From positions 52,015,633 to 52,079,632 of the forward strand of contig NC_089584.1 of assembly GCF_019320115.1 (NCBI RefSeq): a stretch of 64,000 nucleotides of DNA, in the 5' to 3' direction. Positions within the stretch are counted from its first letter, which is position 1. Every line of letters begins with the position of its first letter. The notes below the pieces were generated by a model. It had not been told where the DNA came from and did not search any database. It worked only from the letters and a program-made list of their open reading frames with translations. The position numbers and the translations under genes were made by a program. This DNA is from Miscanthus floridulus. Taxonomy: Eukaryota; Streptophyta; Magnoliopsida; Poales; Poaceae. Below are positions 11,506 through 22,855 of the stretch, piece by piece.

Positions 11506-12611
11506 ATTCTTCTGTACCACTGAGGCCAAGTTCTCCTCAGTCCCTGGTCAAAGGATAAAATTAATAACCAGGACGAGAATAGGAGAAAACCTTCAACAAG
11601 TACCGAAGTAAGTAAAAACTTGCCAACTAAAATACATTTCTTATCTATCCATAATCAGTCAAGTAAAGCAAAACGAGAGGAGGTACACATCCTGATAGAG
11701 TAATATTTCAAGGAAGTGTTCATTTCTAAAAAGAAAGAAAAAAAGAACAAATTTCAACAAGATTAAAACTACCTGTAGTTTAGGTACAGATATTTTGTAA
11801 GAAACATTGGCCACAAGACAGGGAAGTCAAAGAGGAGTAAAGGTGACGTAAAATTCAATCAGATCCAGAACTTGCACCACAGAATACAAATATGCGTAAC
11901 ATGATGCTACTTTAAGTAAGAAGAAGATGATAGGGATAGCCCCAACGGATTTACAACTTCGATGGCATCTGAAAAGGGAGGAGATTTTTTCAAAAAAGAA
12001 AAGAAAAGAAAAGAAAAGCGAGGAAGTAAAAGCACCCCAGCATAAGTAAACCAAAAATCAGGGAAAGCCTCCCATACAGGAAGAAACCGCCCACAGGTTT
12101 GAAATAGCTTGGCACCACCCACACAGAAATTCCTCCTCGTGCTCAGATCTAGTGGGCGCTGTTCTCAAATATTAAAATAGAATAGAACGCCCGCAACAAC
12201 CTTTCTCAACCGAACAATCATTTCTCGGTACTATTAACAGCAAACTTTAAAATGGAAAAAAAATGGAGAAACGTTTCGGAGTGAGTCGCGGTTAAGAGGA
12301 GCGAGGGAAGAACTGAACCAAGTGGAGAGAGAAGAAGAAAATCAAGAACAAAAGAAGAAGAAGAAGAAGAAGAAAAAAGTTTAGAAATTTGGGAGGCTGG
12401 GATCATGGAGAAGCCGGAGAAGAACTCTTACCTTAAATCCTCCCAGAAGTTTGAGCCGGCGAATGGAACTCCGAGCATTTCCTGAATCCCCTCTGAAGAA
12501 CAAAGAAGAACCAAGGAATCCAGTCTTCAGCGAGCAGTCGGATTGCAGGTTAAAAAAAGAAGAAACAGAGGAAGTAACTTCGCGCTAGAGGATTTCAGAT
12601 TTCAGGGATGG
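11506..12611 (-). promoter_or_regulatory. RBOHB 5' leader with a leader intron
   Basis: A splice acceptor (CTTTGACCAG before GGACTGAGG) puts the start of the ATG-containing exon at 11543. A matching donor (TTTAAG/GTAAGAG) ends a non-coding first exon at 12432. The inferred leader intron, 11544-12431, is about 890 bp and contains a GAA repeat. The transcription start is probably near 12600, upstream of which the sequence becomes GC-rich. Leader introns are common in grass RBOH genes. The exon model is inference from splice signals only. Confidence 0.55.
12352..12376. repeat. (AAG)n microsatellite in the RBOHB leader intron
   Basis: Eight or so uninterrupted AAG units, which read as CTT on the transcribed strand, close to the leader donor site. 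CTT-rich tracts in plant 5' leaders can affect expression. No function is shown here. Confidence 0.8.
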
Positions 12612-13128
12612 AAACGGAAGGGAAGTGGTACCACAGAGCAGGAGTACACGCGGCGCTGAGCCTCAGCAAATGCAGGTGGATTCGCAGGCCAGCCGCCAGC
12701 AGCCAGCAGCACATGCAGCAAGTGCAGGTGGGCAGGTACTAGAAAGCAGTACCACCCCGTTCCTCCTCAAAGCGATGAATGAACAACGATTAGGAGGAAG
12801 GAGCTACAGCCTACAGCGGTGGTGTGGCGTGTGCGGACTCGCTAGGAGGGAAGCGGGGCGGAGTGGAGTGGCGCTGGTGTTCGTGTCAGTTTGTGGCGAG
12901 TTGCATTTTATTGTACGTTTTCTCCCTAACAAACGCTGGATGGATGGACAGCTTGCTACTACCTACAAAAACGCATGTGCTTTTGGCGGTGGTGGGGCTG
13001 GTGCAATGCAGCTGCTGTTGGACCTTGGGATTCGACGGGGTTGTCTGCTATCCAATTGAAGCCTGTGAATCTGTGAGTGAATGCGCTGACCCTTTCAAAG
13101 CCTGTGAAAAATATATACTCATTCCTTA
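12612..13128. promoter_or_regulatory. Upstream region of RBOHB
   Basis: Moderately GC-rich sequence between the inferred first exon and a Tourist-like MITE, so the proximal promoter is at most about 520 bp before transposon sequence starts. Short plus-strand frames here (12625-13059, 12824-13129) show no domain and are not called as genes. I could not pick a convincing TATA box. Confidence 0.4.
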
Positions 13129-13371
13129 GGGGGTGTTTAGATCCATTCCAGTTTGGAAAACGGACACTGTAGCACTTTTGTTTTTATTTGGCAAAAATTG
13201 TCCAATTATGGACTATTTAGGCTTAAAAGATTCGTCTCGTCAATTACGGGCAAACTGTGTAATTAGTTATTTTTTTTACCTATATTTAATGCTCCATGCA
13301 TGTGCCGCAAAATTCGATGTGACGGGGAATCTTGGGAAATTTTGGATTTTGGGTGGGATCTAAACACCCCC
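13129..13371. mobile_element. Tourist-like (PIF/Harbinger) MITE, 243 bp, TSD TTA
   Basis: Perfect terminal inverted repeats GGGGGTGTTTAGATCC and GGATCTAAACACCCCC are flanked by TTA (13126-13128 and 13372-13374), the PIF/Harbinger target. The core includes ACTGTAGCACTTTTG and TGCTCCATGCATGTGCCG, shared with copies at 53219-53460 and 54663-54894. Confidence 0.9.
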
Positions 13372-13552
13372 TTACTCAATAAAGTCGTCAGCGACACGCT
13401 GTCTAAGACATAACTTTGATTATTTATTTTTATAAAGATATTTATTAAAAAATAATATATGTAAATTTTTGTGAAAGTATTTTTTAAGATAAATCTATAC
13501 ATATGGTTTTCATATTTTCAAACTCAACAACTTAAAAGTTATTCATGATTTA

Positions 13553-13681
13553 GGCCATGTTCGTTTCTCTTCTAATCCGTCTTTTTCAGCTTGTTTTTTT
13601 AGCCGGAACAATGTTTTTCTTTTACAACAAATCAGCCGCAACAATATTTTGGTTTATTTTTTCAGCGAAATGAACGGGGCC
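13553..13681. mobile_element. GGCC-TIR MITE, 129 bp, TSD TTA
   Basis: Starts GGCCATGTTCGTTTC, ends GAACGGGGCC, and is flanked by TTA (13550-13552 and 13682-13684). It is a diverged relative of the elements at 2979 and 48530, keeping the AACAATGTTTTTC-type internal repeats. Confidence 0.75.
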
Positions 13682-13930
13682 TTATATTCCCAATGTTTGA
13701 CCCAAACCTTTTTCAAAACGACTTTATTTTTTAGTATAGAGTGAGTATGCACTCAGCTAAAATCTTGGGTTCATAATTAGAGGATGAGTTAGCTGTTTTC
13801 TGTAACGTTTGAGAACTATGGAGAGTATTTAAAACAAAGTGTGTTAGGGTTGTTAAGCATGCGCATTGAAGTATGGGGGGCGTTAGTTAAGAAAGTAAAA
13901 CTCATCTCGCTTGCAACCTGTGACAAGTTA

Positions 13931-14207
13931 CTCCCTCCAATCATGAATAAATATAAACCCATTTCTAAAAGTTTACTAGCTACCTTTACGTTTGTCCTAA
14001 TTCAATCTATTTTAATTCTGATCGTGTTCAATTAACATCTATTATACCAAATAAGTATATTGTAAAATTTATTTCATAATTGATCAAAGGATACTAATTC
14101 GGTGTTCTAGATGTTGATATTTTCTCTTATATAAGTTTGGTAAAACCTGACAGAGTTTGATTTAGGACAAATTTAGAAGTGGTTATATTTTAGAATAGGC
14201 AGTAACG
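13931..14207. mobile_element. Degenerate Stowaway-like MITE
   Basis: The left end starts CTCCCTCCAATCATGAATAA, close to the Stowaway consensus. The right end near 14165-14207 is a partial inverted match (AGAAGTGGTTATATTTTAGA). The terminal repeats have drifted and the borders are approximate. Confidence 0.45.
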
Positions 14208-14492
14208 TGTTGAACATCGACACAACATCTGATCACTAATTTTCGCAATGCTACTCTCTCATACAAATTTGCCCCTATCATTTCCGAACACAACAGACAA
14301 AAATAGTTATAGAGGCCCAAGATCATTTATTTGTAAGTGGGTGTAATCGTTTTAGGGGGTTCACATCAAATAAAATATTCATGCATCTAATTTCAAAACT
14401 CATAACTCATAAGAAATCACAAATTCCATATAAGAACATCCAAATAAAAAATCGTATGCAAAAAATGCGCGAAGATTAGCCAACTCACACTT

Positions 14493-14787
14493 GGCCCTGT
14501 TTGGATCGCTATAGATAATAGCTATTTGTTAATAGTATCTCTTTTGGATAAAAAAAAGGTGCACCTAATAAAATAGCTAATTGTTAGCTGCATCTCTAGA
14601 TAATAACTATCTCACTAGTTGAACCAAATCAGATAATAACAGCTAATAATTATCTTAGTAGCATTTTTCATTAGATGTAGATCAAACACCCTCCAGCTAA
14701 TAGGTAGCTAACAGTTAGCTAGCTAATATATTAGATATTAGCTATTAGCCAGCTACCTATTAGCAGATAATGAATTCAAATAGGACC
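14493..14787. mobile_element. MITE with GGCCCTGTTTGGAT ends
   Basis: The left end GGCCCTGTTTGGAT and right end ATTCAAATAGGACC are imperfect inverted repeats. The interior is a fold-back of AGCTAATAGCT-type motifs (TAGCTAACAGTTAGCTAGCT). It resembles hAT or PIF-derived MITEs of grasses. I could not fix a target-site duplication. Confidence 0.6.
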
Positions 14788-14934
14788 TTATTCAATGAAA
14801 AACAATAAATGGTGGCTGATTTCACCTTCCAAATGGAAAAATAGGAAAATCATATACATTAATTTCTAGTGCGCTCATTGGCCAACTCACAATTCCTTCC
14901 TAGCAGATAAATAGGGCTTCCTTCTAAGAAGGGC

Positions 14935-15036
14935 ATGTTCGGCTGGTATTAAAGCCGGCTAAAGCTGTTTTGTTGTGAGAGAAAATACTGTAGATTCTAG
15001 CTGATAAGCCGGCTGATAAGTTCAAACGAACAGTCC
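14935..15036. mobile_element. Short MITE-like element (TGTTCG ends)
   Basis: A stretch from GCATGTTCGGCTGG to CAAACGAACAG with internal GCCGGCTAAAGC and AGCCGGCTGATAAG motifs, ending just before the solo LTR. It belongs to the common grass group with TGTTTTGTTGTGAGAGAAAA interiors. Confidence 0.5.
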
Positions 15037-15043
15037 GAAAGTT

Positions 15044-17158
15044 TGTAAGGAAAATGGACCCTATAAGCCATTAAGTTTGGATTTTGGTGTTTGATGATCA
15101 ACATGACCATTTAGACTAACAACTTTTGCTAGTATATAAGGTATAGTTTAAATGGAAGTAAGGTGGGCTTGGACTTAGGCAAAGTGATGGTCCGAATGAT
15201 CAACACATTAAGCAAGATATTAGAAGCCACATTGAAGACTTGTAAGATATGCTAGATGTCTAAGAAATCTAGAAGTAGGAGTAAGACAAACAAAATTGAA
15301 GCCATTGAAGCCGAGACAAAGTGGTGGATGCATTGGAACTGTCTTGTAATTTTGCCCAAATTGACATGACTTTAGTTCAAAGTTATAGAGTTTTTTATTA
15401 GCTTTCTAAAAAGTCTAAGATCATCAAAATCGGAGTTCGGAACTAAACGTTATGCCTAAAATACGAAAGCGTGACATGCTAAAAGCAAGGTAGCATATAG
15501 TTCAATGCTAGACACCGATTGGTCCGATGCTCACTGAACTGAATGAACAGTGACACCTATTAGTCCGATGGTACACACCAATTAGTTTGATGCCCATGAA
15601 ACTAATTTCAATGATCACAGAAAAGGTTGCAACGGCTAATTTTGATGATCACATATATATGATATCTTTGACTATAGGCCTGTATGCTTGATAAAGCATT
15701 ATTTTTATCTTCCAAAATGCAGCATGTCTAATATGTTCTAATTTAAATTTCTTTAGCGGATCAAACTGTTTATATTCATGGAAACTTAAAATTATAATAA
15801 GATGATTGCAATCTATATTTGCTAATAAACTATTCATGACTGATGGGGCTACTATATGCACAAAACCACAGATCTTATACCGAATGGCTGGTGGTCAAAA
15901 GTCAAAACCATGAACTATTGGTCCGTGGAGGTTGTATAGAATTATTTATAACTATCGGCAAAAGAAGAGTCAGAAAAAATATGTGCATGTATGCTGCTAC
16001 TACCGTATACTGTTGGGTAATTTGGTAAATTCATGATTAATTGCAGAACATAAATCATGGCAAACGTGCGTATATATTAGCATGTTTTTAGAGTTGGGGC
16101 TATTTATGCTCTAAGCCATCAAAAGTACTTAGGAAAATATTAGGTGATTAGTGTATGTGCTTTTGTGAAGTGCTCAGGCTGTTAGACTAGGTGATTAGTG
16201 TATGTGCTTTTGTGAAGTGCTCAGGCTGTTAGACCACCGCTAATATGCTTGTACTAGGTTTAGGCCTAGTGTTTAGTGAGGTTTGCACACCTTTTACCAC
16301 TCAGTACTTGTGTGCACCATTGTTGTATATCGGAGGGGCTTGTAATCTTGTGAGACCACTAAACCACGTTTATGGTGTGGCCGCCAATATGGACAAAAAG
16401 CTCGTTGAGCTGGCTCGGTATAAAAGTGCTCCGATTGGACTCGTTTTTTTTTTAAATAAAAATGACTTGATTTGGAATGGCTTTCGACTTTGGGTCGGCT
16501 CGTTGAGCGCAATATGAAGTTGGGTCTCAAATAATTCAGGAGAGTATGGTAAATAATATTATGTCAATTTTCAAGAAAACTAAAAAAAACTGTAGTTGGC
16601 TCGATATCTAGCCCTAGCCGTCATCGTGTACCGGAGGGAACAAGACCCACGATGTTTTGGCTAGAAGCTCGATAGGGAAGACGACAGAGAGCAGTCCAGG
16701 AGAGGCCATCACGAAACCCACTTGTACGTGGGTAAGGCCCGAAGCTATCCACGGAGTTACTCGACTGAGAGCTTGGCCCTTGAAGGGCATCATTGCGAGA
16801 GGCTCCAATGAGGACTAGGGGGAAGCATGAGCTTCTCAATACCTCGGTAAAAATACTAAAATCGTCGAACGAGAGTTTGCATCTCTATTGCCCTTTTACC
16901 TTTCGCATTTACATTATGTACCTTGGTTGTGTGTTTTACATTCTTAGCTTATTTCTATAGGCTGGTGATAGGGTTGAACCTAGGTTGCATAACTCTTTTG
17001 CATTAGAGATAGCAACACTTCTAGAAAAACCTTAGTTACACATGTAGATAGCTTATTCATTGCATATGTTTTGACTAGGTAAAAATTAAAGGCCATAGTT
17101 TTAGAAGTAATTTTAAGTTGCCTAATTCCCCCCCTCCTTGGATGTCATGGTCCCTTCA
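15044..17158 (+). mobile_element. Solo LTR, 2.1 kb, TSD AAGTT
   Basis: A single LTR-like block starts TGTAAGGA and ends GGTCCCTTCA. It is flanked by the 5-bp direct repeat AAGTT (15039-15043 and 17159-17163), so it is a complete insertion reduced to one LTR. Its right part (GTACCGGAGGGAACAAG, TACCTCGGTAAAAATAC, GTTGCCTAATTC) resembles long grass LTRs I have seen; the family is not certain. Two irregularities sit inside: a perfect 47-bp tandem duplication (16141-16187 and 16188-16234) and an apparent 240-bp insert near 16378-16618. Orientation is inferred from the order of these motifs. Confidence 0.8.
16141..16234. repeat. 47-bp perfect tandem duplication inside the solo LTR
   Basis: Two adjacent identical units begin TAGGTGATTAGTGTATGTGC and end GTTAGAC. 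No difference is seen between units, so the duplication is recent relative to the diverged LTR. Confidence 0.9.
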
Positions 17159-17399
17159 AAGTTATTATACGTAAGAGCACACTTTAGCTGGTTGGGCTGC
17201 TTTTGGTGGAATTTGCTCAGGTGAGTTCAAGTCCTCGATTCGATGCAGTGCTTGTATTTTTTTTAGATTTTGATGGTGTGGTTCTTTTAAACGGTAGGCA
17301 GTGTGCCCACTGATAACGAGTCGCTCGTGGTGGACTTTTCCTTATTGTACTTGGGCATGAACTTGTCAAACTTGTGGTAGCTTTTCCTTCTTGTACTTA

Positions 17400-19810
17400 G
17401 ACATGAGCTTGTCAAAGGTGCATTGATATTTCACCACCTTCCTACATCTTTCATCTCATTGGACTTTCAGGTACCAATCTCTGGACGACGTGGTCTAAAA
17501 GTGCACACGACATGCCCCCTGGAGCCATTGGAACTACCTAAACTGGTCTGGCTGCCACCTCTACAAAACCGGCCTGATGGGGTTGAACAAACCATTGTCG
17601 CTTCATTGCTTCTTTGGCGTTGTGTTCATGTTCCTATTGGTCCCTTGCGTGAGAAGGACCCAACAATGATCTTGAGCTTGTTCTTGCCAGCTTCATCCTT
17701 CCCAAGTGCAACTTTGTGGCTCACAATCTTGGTATTTGGCTCATCCTTTCTGGGTTCACCAACAATAACATTCTTCTAGGAAGTAGTCCTAGCATGATCT
17801 AGTCGAAGTAAGATGGTTGGTTTATTGCACTCAAGCACATTCACCAGAAAAAGGAGCTTTATCAACCTACATTTCACCTAGAACCTACATTTCACCTAGA
17901 CTCAATCGTCCCATGTTGAGAGCCAATTGGACTTGTCAACGAGAAACATTGCAATCATTAGTGGCATGCGAACCAGAATTATGCTATTTACAATAAGCTC
18001 TCCCTTTCAATGCCTCATGTGATGGCAAAGAATGACTCAATTTAATATACCCATTTCTAAGAAATTCATCAAAAATATGATCACACTTAACCGAGTCAAA
18101 AGTAAACTTCATATCATCTTTTTGATTCTTTTGAATTGGCTTAAGAAATGGACATGTAACATTTTTAGATGTAGGTGGCCATGCAAATTCAGCAAGATAA
18201 CATTCAATAGAATCATCATCCAAACTATCCGAACAATATTCAGTGGCATGCATATTAGGACGATGTGTCTTATGATGTTCCCTAGATTCTTTACTTTGGC
18301 TTTCAATGGCCGTAGCTCGCTGAAAAACTTGGTTTACAATAAAGAAATCAAATCATTCAAGTCTTTCTTTCAAGTGAGAACACAAACCATTAATAGCAGA
18401 ATCCTTTTGAACAATAAAATTATTGAAGCATTGATTTTTGGTTTCTGTAAACCTTTTAATTTAGTCAACAATGGAATCATCACATTGTTGCTTAACCGAC
18501 GTCAAGTGTGAAAGTTTAAGCTCATTTGTACCAGAAAAGAAGTGTTCATGAAATTTTTTCTCTTAAATCATGCCATGAACTAATTGAACCAGGAGCCAAC
18601 GATGCAAACTAAGAAAAAATGGTTCTAATTAAAGACAATTAAAACAAATGAACTTTAATCGCATCAACCGAACCAACTTCGCCCAATTGAGCTAAATACT
18701 GACTAATATTCTCCTAGGTACTTTTATTGTCCTCCCATTTAAACTTAACAAAAACGGAAAGTCAAAATTAGGAGGGGACTGTTCCCAATCAAAATGAATG
18801 GAATAGGGCTTTTGATAAATAGAAGTGTTGCCCCTAATATCAAAGCTGAGATTTTCTTTGGTTCTCCTAGCCACTGAGGCTTCGTGCTTGGCAAGATTTT
18901 CTTTTACCTTTGGCAAGATCACTTTACCTTGGTGATTATCGGCATGTCCGACTTGAAAAGCTGATCTAGCCGATGATCCCACATTAGGTTGGCTGATTTC
19001 TTCAACTAGCCTTCCATGATTTTGTTCTGCCTGTCAGCTTTGCAATCGTTGACGAAAACATAGGAGGGAGGACCAATTGGCTTACATGTGCCTTCAAGTG
19101 GCACGCCAGGCCCGTAAGACATGGTAGTAAATGGAGCCTCAAAACTTGCCAACTCACTAATTTGGTCATTGTCAACCGGATTGTGCACATTATATGCTTG
19201 CGAAACACTTATAATGGGGTTAGTGTACGTAGGGTGAAAAACTACAATATTAGTCCCACAACACCCGTAGAAGGACCTACTTGACCCTTAGGATATAGGT
19301 CATCGGCATGCCATAAGGAAAATACATGGTCTTAGGAGCCAATGTCACCGGTGTAGGGCCACTAGGTGCAACAAGTGTAGAATCTATATGTTTTAAGATT
19401 AACATTATTTTACATAGTATAAAACCCATATATCAACTTCACTTCCTATTCCTCCATCATTTGTTTCACTTGTTCCAAAGTAATCATAGAAGATGACACT
19501 TATGGATGGTATTACCTTGGGTGCAGCGGTGGTTGGAGAGGTGAAGGTGGTGATATTCAAAGTCTTGAATTGTGTTGCCACGCTGCTTGATCATCGATCC
19601 ATCGAGCAACTCGATAAAGCGACCGCTAGATTAGCAGCGTTCTTCTCCTCCATCTTGCGTAGTTCCTCAGGAGTTGATCAATAGTTGTAGGGTGGATGAT
19701 GTTCTCATTAGATGGATTTATGAGATCACCCTTCCCATTGTTACCATGATCTTCAGGCATCCTGAACTAAGATTGAGATCTTTTGTCCCCAGCAGAATCG
19801 CCAAAAAGTG
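17400..19810 (-). pseudogene. Decayed LTR-retrotransposon internal region (gag-like)
   Basis: Minus-strand fragments resemble the gag region of grass Gypsy-type elements: HATNDCNVSR after a YCK-HNS block near 17960-18020, CDHIFDEFLRNGYIKLSH (17984-18253), LPKVKENLAKHEASVARR (18692-18982), and VIVGEPRKDE with KLKIIVGSFSRKG near 17650-17770. Frames are full of stops and shifts. A primer-binding-like stretch (TTTTTGGCGATTCTGCTGGG on the minus strand, about 19790-19808) sits directly inside the LTR start at 19811. No pol domain is visible. The Gypsy assignment rests on remembered gag wording and the PBS type. Confidence 0.55.
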
Positions 19811-20449
19811 TGTTGACACCGAATTGGTTATTGGATCACACCAGCAAGGGCTAAAACATCCAAGGTCACATACAACCTATCATATGCAGCGAGCAACTCC
19901 AAGATTAGCAAGACCGATCAATAGATCGGTTAGGCCAATTTGAATCTCGTCCTTCGTTGATAGAGCTCGAGAACACCTTCGGGGAAGACCTATCGGGAAG
20001 ATGCATGCCGAGGTTGTCCTAGGGTCGCAAGGCCACCTAGAACATCGTTGAATCTCACAAAGAGATGTGACAAACCATAGGAGATCGATTGAAAAAGTTA
20101 GGCAAAAGGGTAGGAATTGTAATTTTGATAGTTTGAATGTTGGATCTCTTAACCAGTCGTGATCATCCGATATATATGGAGGGGTGGTCTTATCCTGGTA
20201 GGAAACATATCTCAAATGTGCTTTGCAAGTTTCCAACGTTAAAACATGTGAGCCAGAACCGAGTTGGACTCTAACCGGACTCAGATCAACAAAAAACCAG
20301 CCTAGTCGGTTCCAAAACTGACCTGACTTGTTTTTTTGGGTCCTGAGCAGGCCGACTGGGCGACCTAAAGAGAAATCGGCCTGGCTAGTTTTGGAAAGCG
20401 ACCAAGGCAGTTTTGGCAGACTGAGCCGAAAGCAGTTGTTACGCCCTAC
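19811..20449 (-). mobile_element. Partial LTR of the decayed element
   Basis: Starts TGTTGACACCGAATTGG, a common start for grass LTRs, and runs into the left border of the large Copia element at 20450. The distal end was not found. It may continue after 43759, where a MITE also interrupts the sequence. Confidence 0.5.
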
Positions 20450-22838
20450 TGAAAGGGTCGAGATGGTGACTAGAGGGGGGGTGAATAGTCTTTTTTAAAA
20501 CTTAATCATGTTGGCTAACCGAAACAATTGCGGAATTAAGACGATCGGTCTAGCCAAGACTACACCCCTCTATCTATGTTCTCTAGCACCTTCCAAAGAT
20601 ACTAATCAAGCAACAAAGGTGCCGAGCTAGCTAGAGCTCACCTAACCAATTCTAGGAGCAAGGTCACACAAACCTATGCCACTAGTACTTTAAGCAACAA
20701 GGGAGCTCCTACACATGCTAGTAAGCAAAAGCATAAAGCCAATTAAGCTCACTAGCAATGCTCAATAACAAGGCAACCAATGCCAAATTAGAGAACATAA
20801 TTACTTAGCTACACAAACTAAGCAATGTGACTAACAAGGTTATACAAACCAAATTAGCCACGCAAAGGGAGCTACTTCTATGCTACACAAGCAAGAAGGT
20901 AACTAGCAAGCTACACAAGCTAACTAATTACAAAAGCAACAACACAAGCTCAATATATATGAAAGTAATCGCAAGCTTGTGTTACGGGAATGCAAACCAA
21001 TGGGAAGAACAAGGTTGACACGATGATTTTTCTCCCGAGGTTCACGTGTTTGCCAACACGCTAGTCCCCATTGTGTCGACCTCTCACTTGGTGGTTCGGC
21101 GGCAAATTGGCATCACCCGCCAAGCCCGCACGTCGGGCGTCGCAAGAACCTACCCCGAAGGTGAGGGTAGCTCAATGACACGCTTTACTAAAGTTGCTCT
21201 TCGTGACTCCCGCGGGGCGAGCACAATGCCCCTCACAAGCTCTTCTCTGGAGCACCGCACAAGCTTCTTGCGGGCTTCGACGGAGACCACCACCAAGCCG
21301 TCTAGGAGGTGGCAACCTCCAAGAGTAACAAGCACCACTGGCTTGCAACTCGATCACCTAGTGCCACTCGATGCAACCTCACAATGCAATCGCACTAGAA
21401 TCGCTCACTCACACAATCGGATGATCACTATCAAGTATGTGTGAGATGGAGGGCTCCTAAGCACTCTCAAGCATGGACACAAAGTCCCCCGAGGTGCTCA
21501 GCACCAGCCATGGCCGAAGGCTACTTCTATTTATAGCCCCAAGGGCTAAACTAGCCGTTACCCCTTCACTGGACATTTTTGGGTCGACCGGACACAGCAC
21601 CGGACGCTGCACCGGACGCACCGGACGCGAATACCAGACGTGTCCGGTCGCTATACCGGACGTGTCCGGTAGCTGTCTGACCGCCACGTGTCCTACCATT
21701 GCCTCCAATGGCTCTCTGACAAGACGACCGGACACTCAGCACGAAACGACCGGATGCACAGCCGCTGTGTCCGGTTGAATCCAGTAAGCCTCCAGGGCTA
21801 GCCAGATGCATCTATTAGAAACTGACCGGACGCTGAGCCTTAGCGTCCGGTCGAGTACAGTAAGCCCCCACAGATGACCGGATGCGTCCGGTCACACCGG
21901 ACCGGACGCTGCCAGCATCCGATCAACTGTTCCACCAAACACCGTCTTGCTGATTCACACCGAACACGTCCGGATGTGTCCGGTCGTTGAGTACGTCGCC
22001 AAATACCGAACGTGTCCGGTCACCATACCGGACGTGTCCGGTCACTCTGTAACCAGCGCGACTCACTCGTTTTCAACTCTATCTTCTTCACCCTTGCTCA
22101 AATGTGCCAACCACCAAGTGTATCACCTTGTGCACATGTGTTAGCATATTTTCACAAACATTTTCAAGGGTGTTAGCCACTCAACTTGCCACGCCACTCG
22201 ATCCTAGCGACGATGCAAAGTTAGATCACTCGAGTGGCACTAGATGACCGATATGCAAACAAGTTTGCCCCTCTTGATAGTACGGCCATCTATCCTAAAT
22301 CCGGTCATAAACTTCTCTACACACCTATGACCGGTGAAATGAAATGCCCTAGGTTATACCTTTGCCTTGCGCATTCCATTCCATCTCCTCCAATGTTGGT
22401 GCAACACATGCACCAACAATATCAACAATGATATGATCCACTTCATATCATCACGTGATTATATTGGTTCATTGATCTTGACTTCACTTGCTTTTCACCG
22501 TTGCCTTCGTCCATTGGTGCCAAGTCTTGCTCTGCCACGCGGTCCATCACTCCAAAGCCTCCAACTTGCCCTTCATGCTTGCAACCGGTCCATCAAGCCA
22601 AGTCTTGTCTTGATCTTCTCCACCTTGATCACATGACTCAATGTCATGTCTCATATGGAATGAGCTCCTTCATTATCACATATGTGAGCTTTGCAACATC
22701 TCCAAGCCATTTTCACCTTCATGGCATATGTTGCTCACACATATGTACCTATGGACTAATCACCTGTGTATCTCACATAAATACAATTAGTCCACCTAGG
22801 TTGTCACTCAATTACCAAAACCACATAAGGATCTTTCA
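20450..22838 (-). repeat. 3' LTR of the outer Copia element
   Basis: In the minus orientation this is the downstream LTR. It holds a TATA box (TATAAATA, plus-strand 21528-21535). Upstream of that on the minus strand is a dense array of CCGGACGTGTCCGG-like palindromes (21574-22040). It differs from its partner by scattered, mainly transition-type changes. Confidence 0.9.
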
Positions 22839-22855
22839 ATCTCCCCCTTTTTGGT
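22839..22855 (-). other. Polypurine tract of the outer element
   Basis: On the minus strand ACCAAAAAGGGGGAGAT directly precedes the 3' LTR, a typical Copia/Sirevirus plus-strand primer site. Confidence 0.85.

Noticed and set aside
12625..13059. Plus-strand frame of 144 codons upstream of RBOHB
   Set aside because: No homology recognised, no splice or promoter context, and it sits in the likely RBOHB promoter.
17176..17235. tRNA gene
   Set aside because: A- and B-box-like words are present, but no cloverleaf can be folded. At most a SINE remnant.
21574..22040. Hairpin-rich array considered as a terminator or attachment site
   Set aside because: It lies within both LTRs upstream of the TATA box, so a retrotransposon U3 repeat array explains it better.
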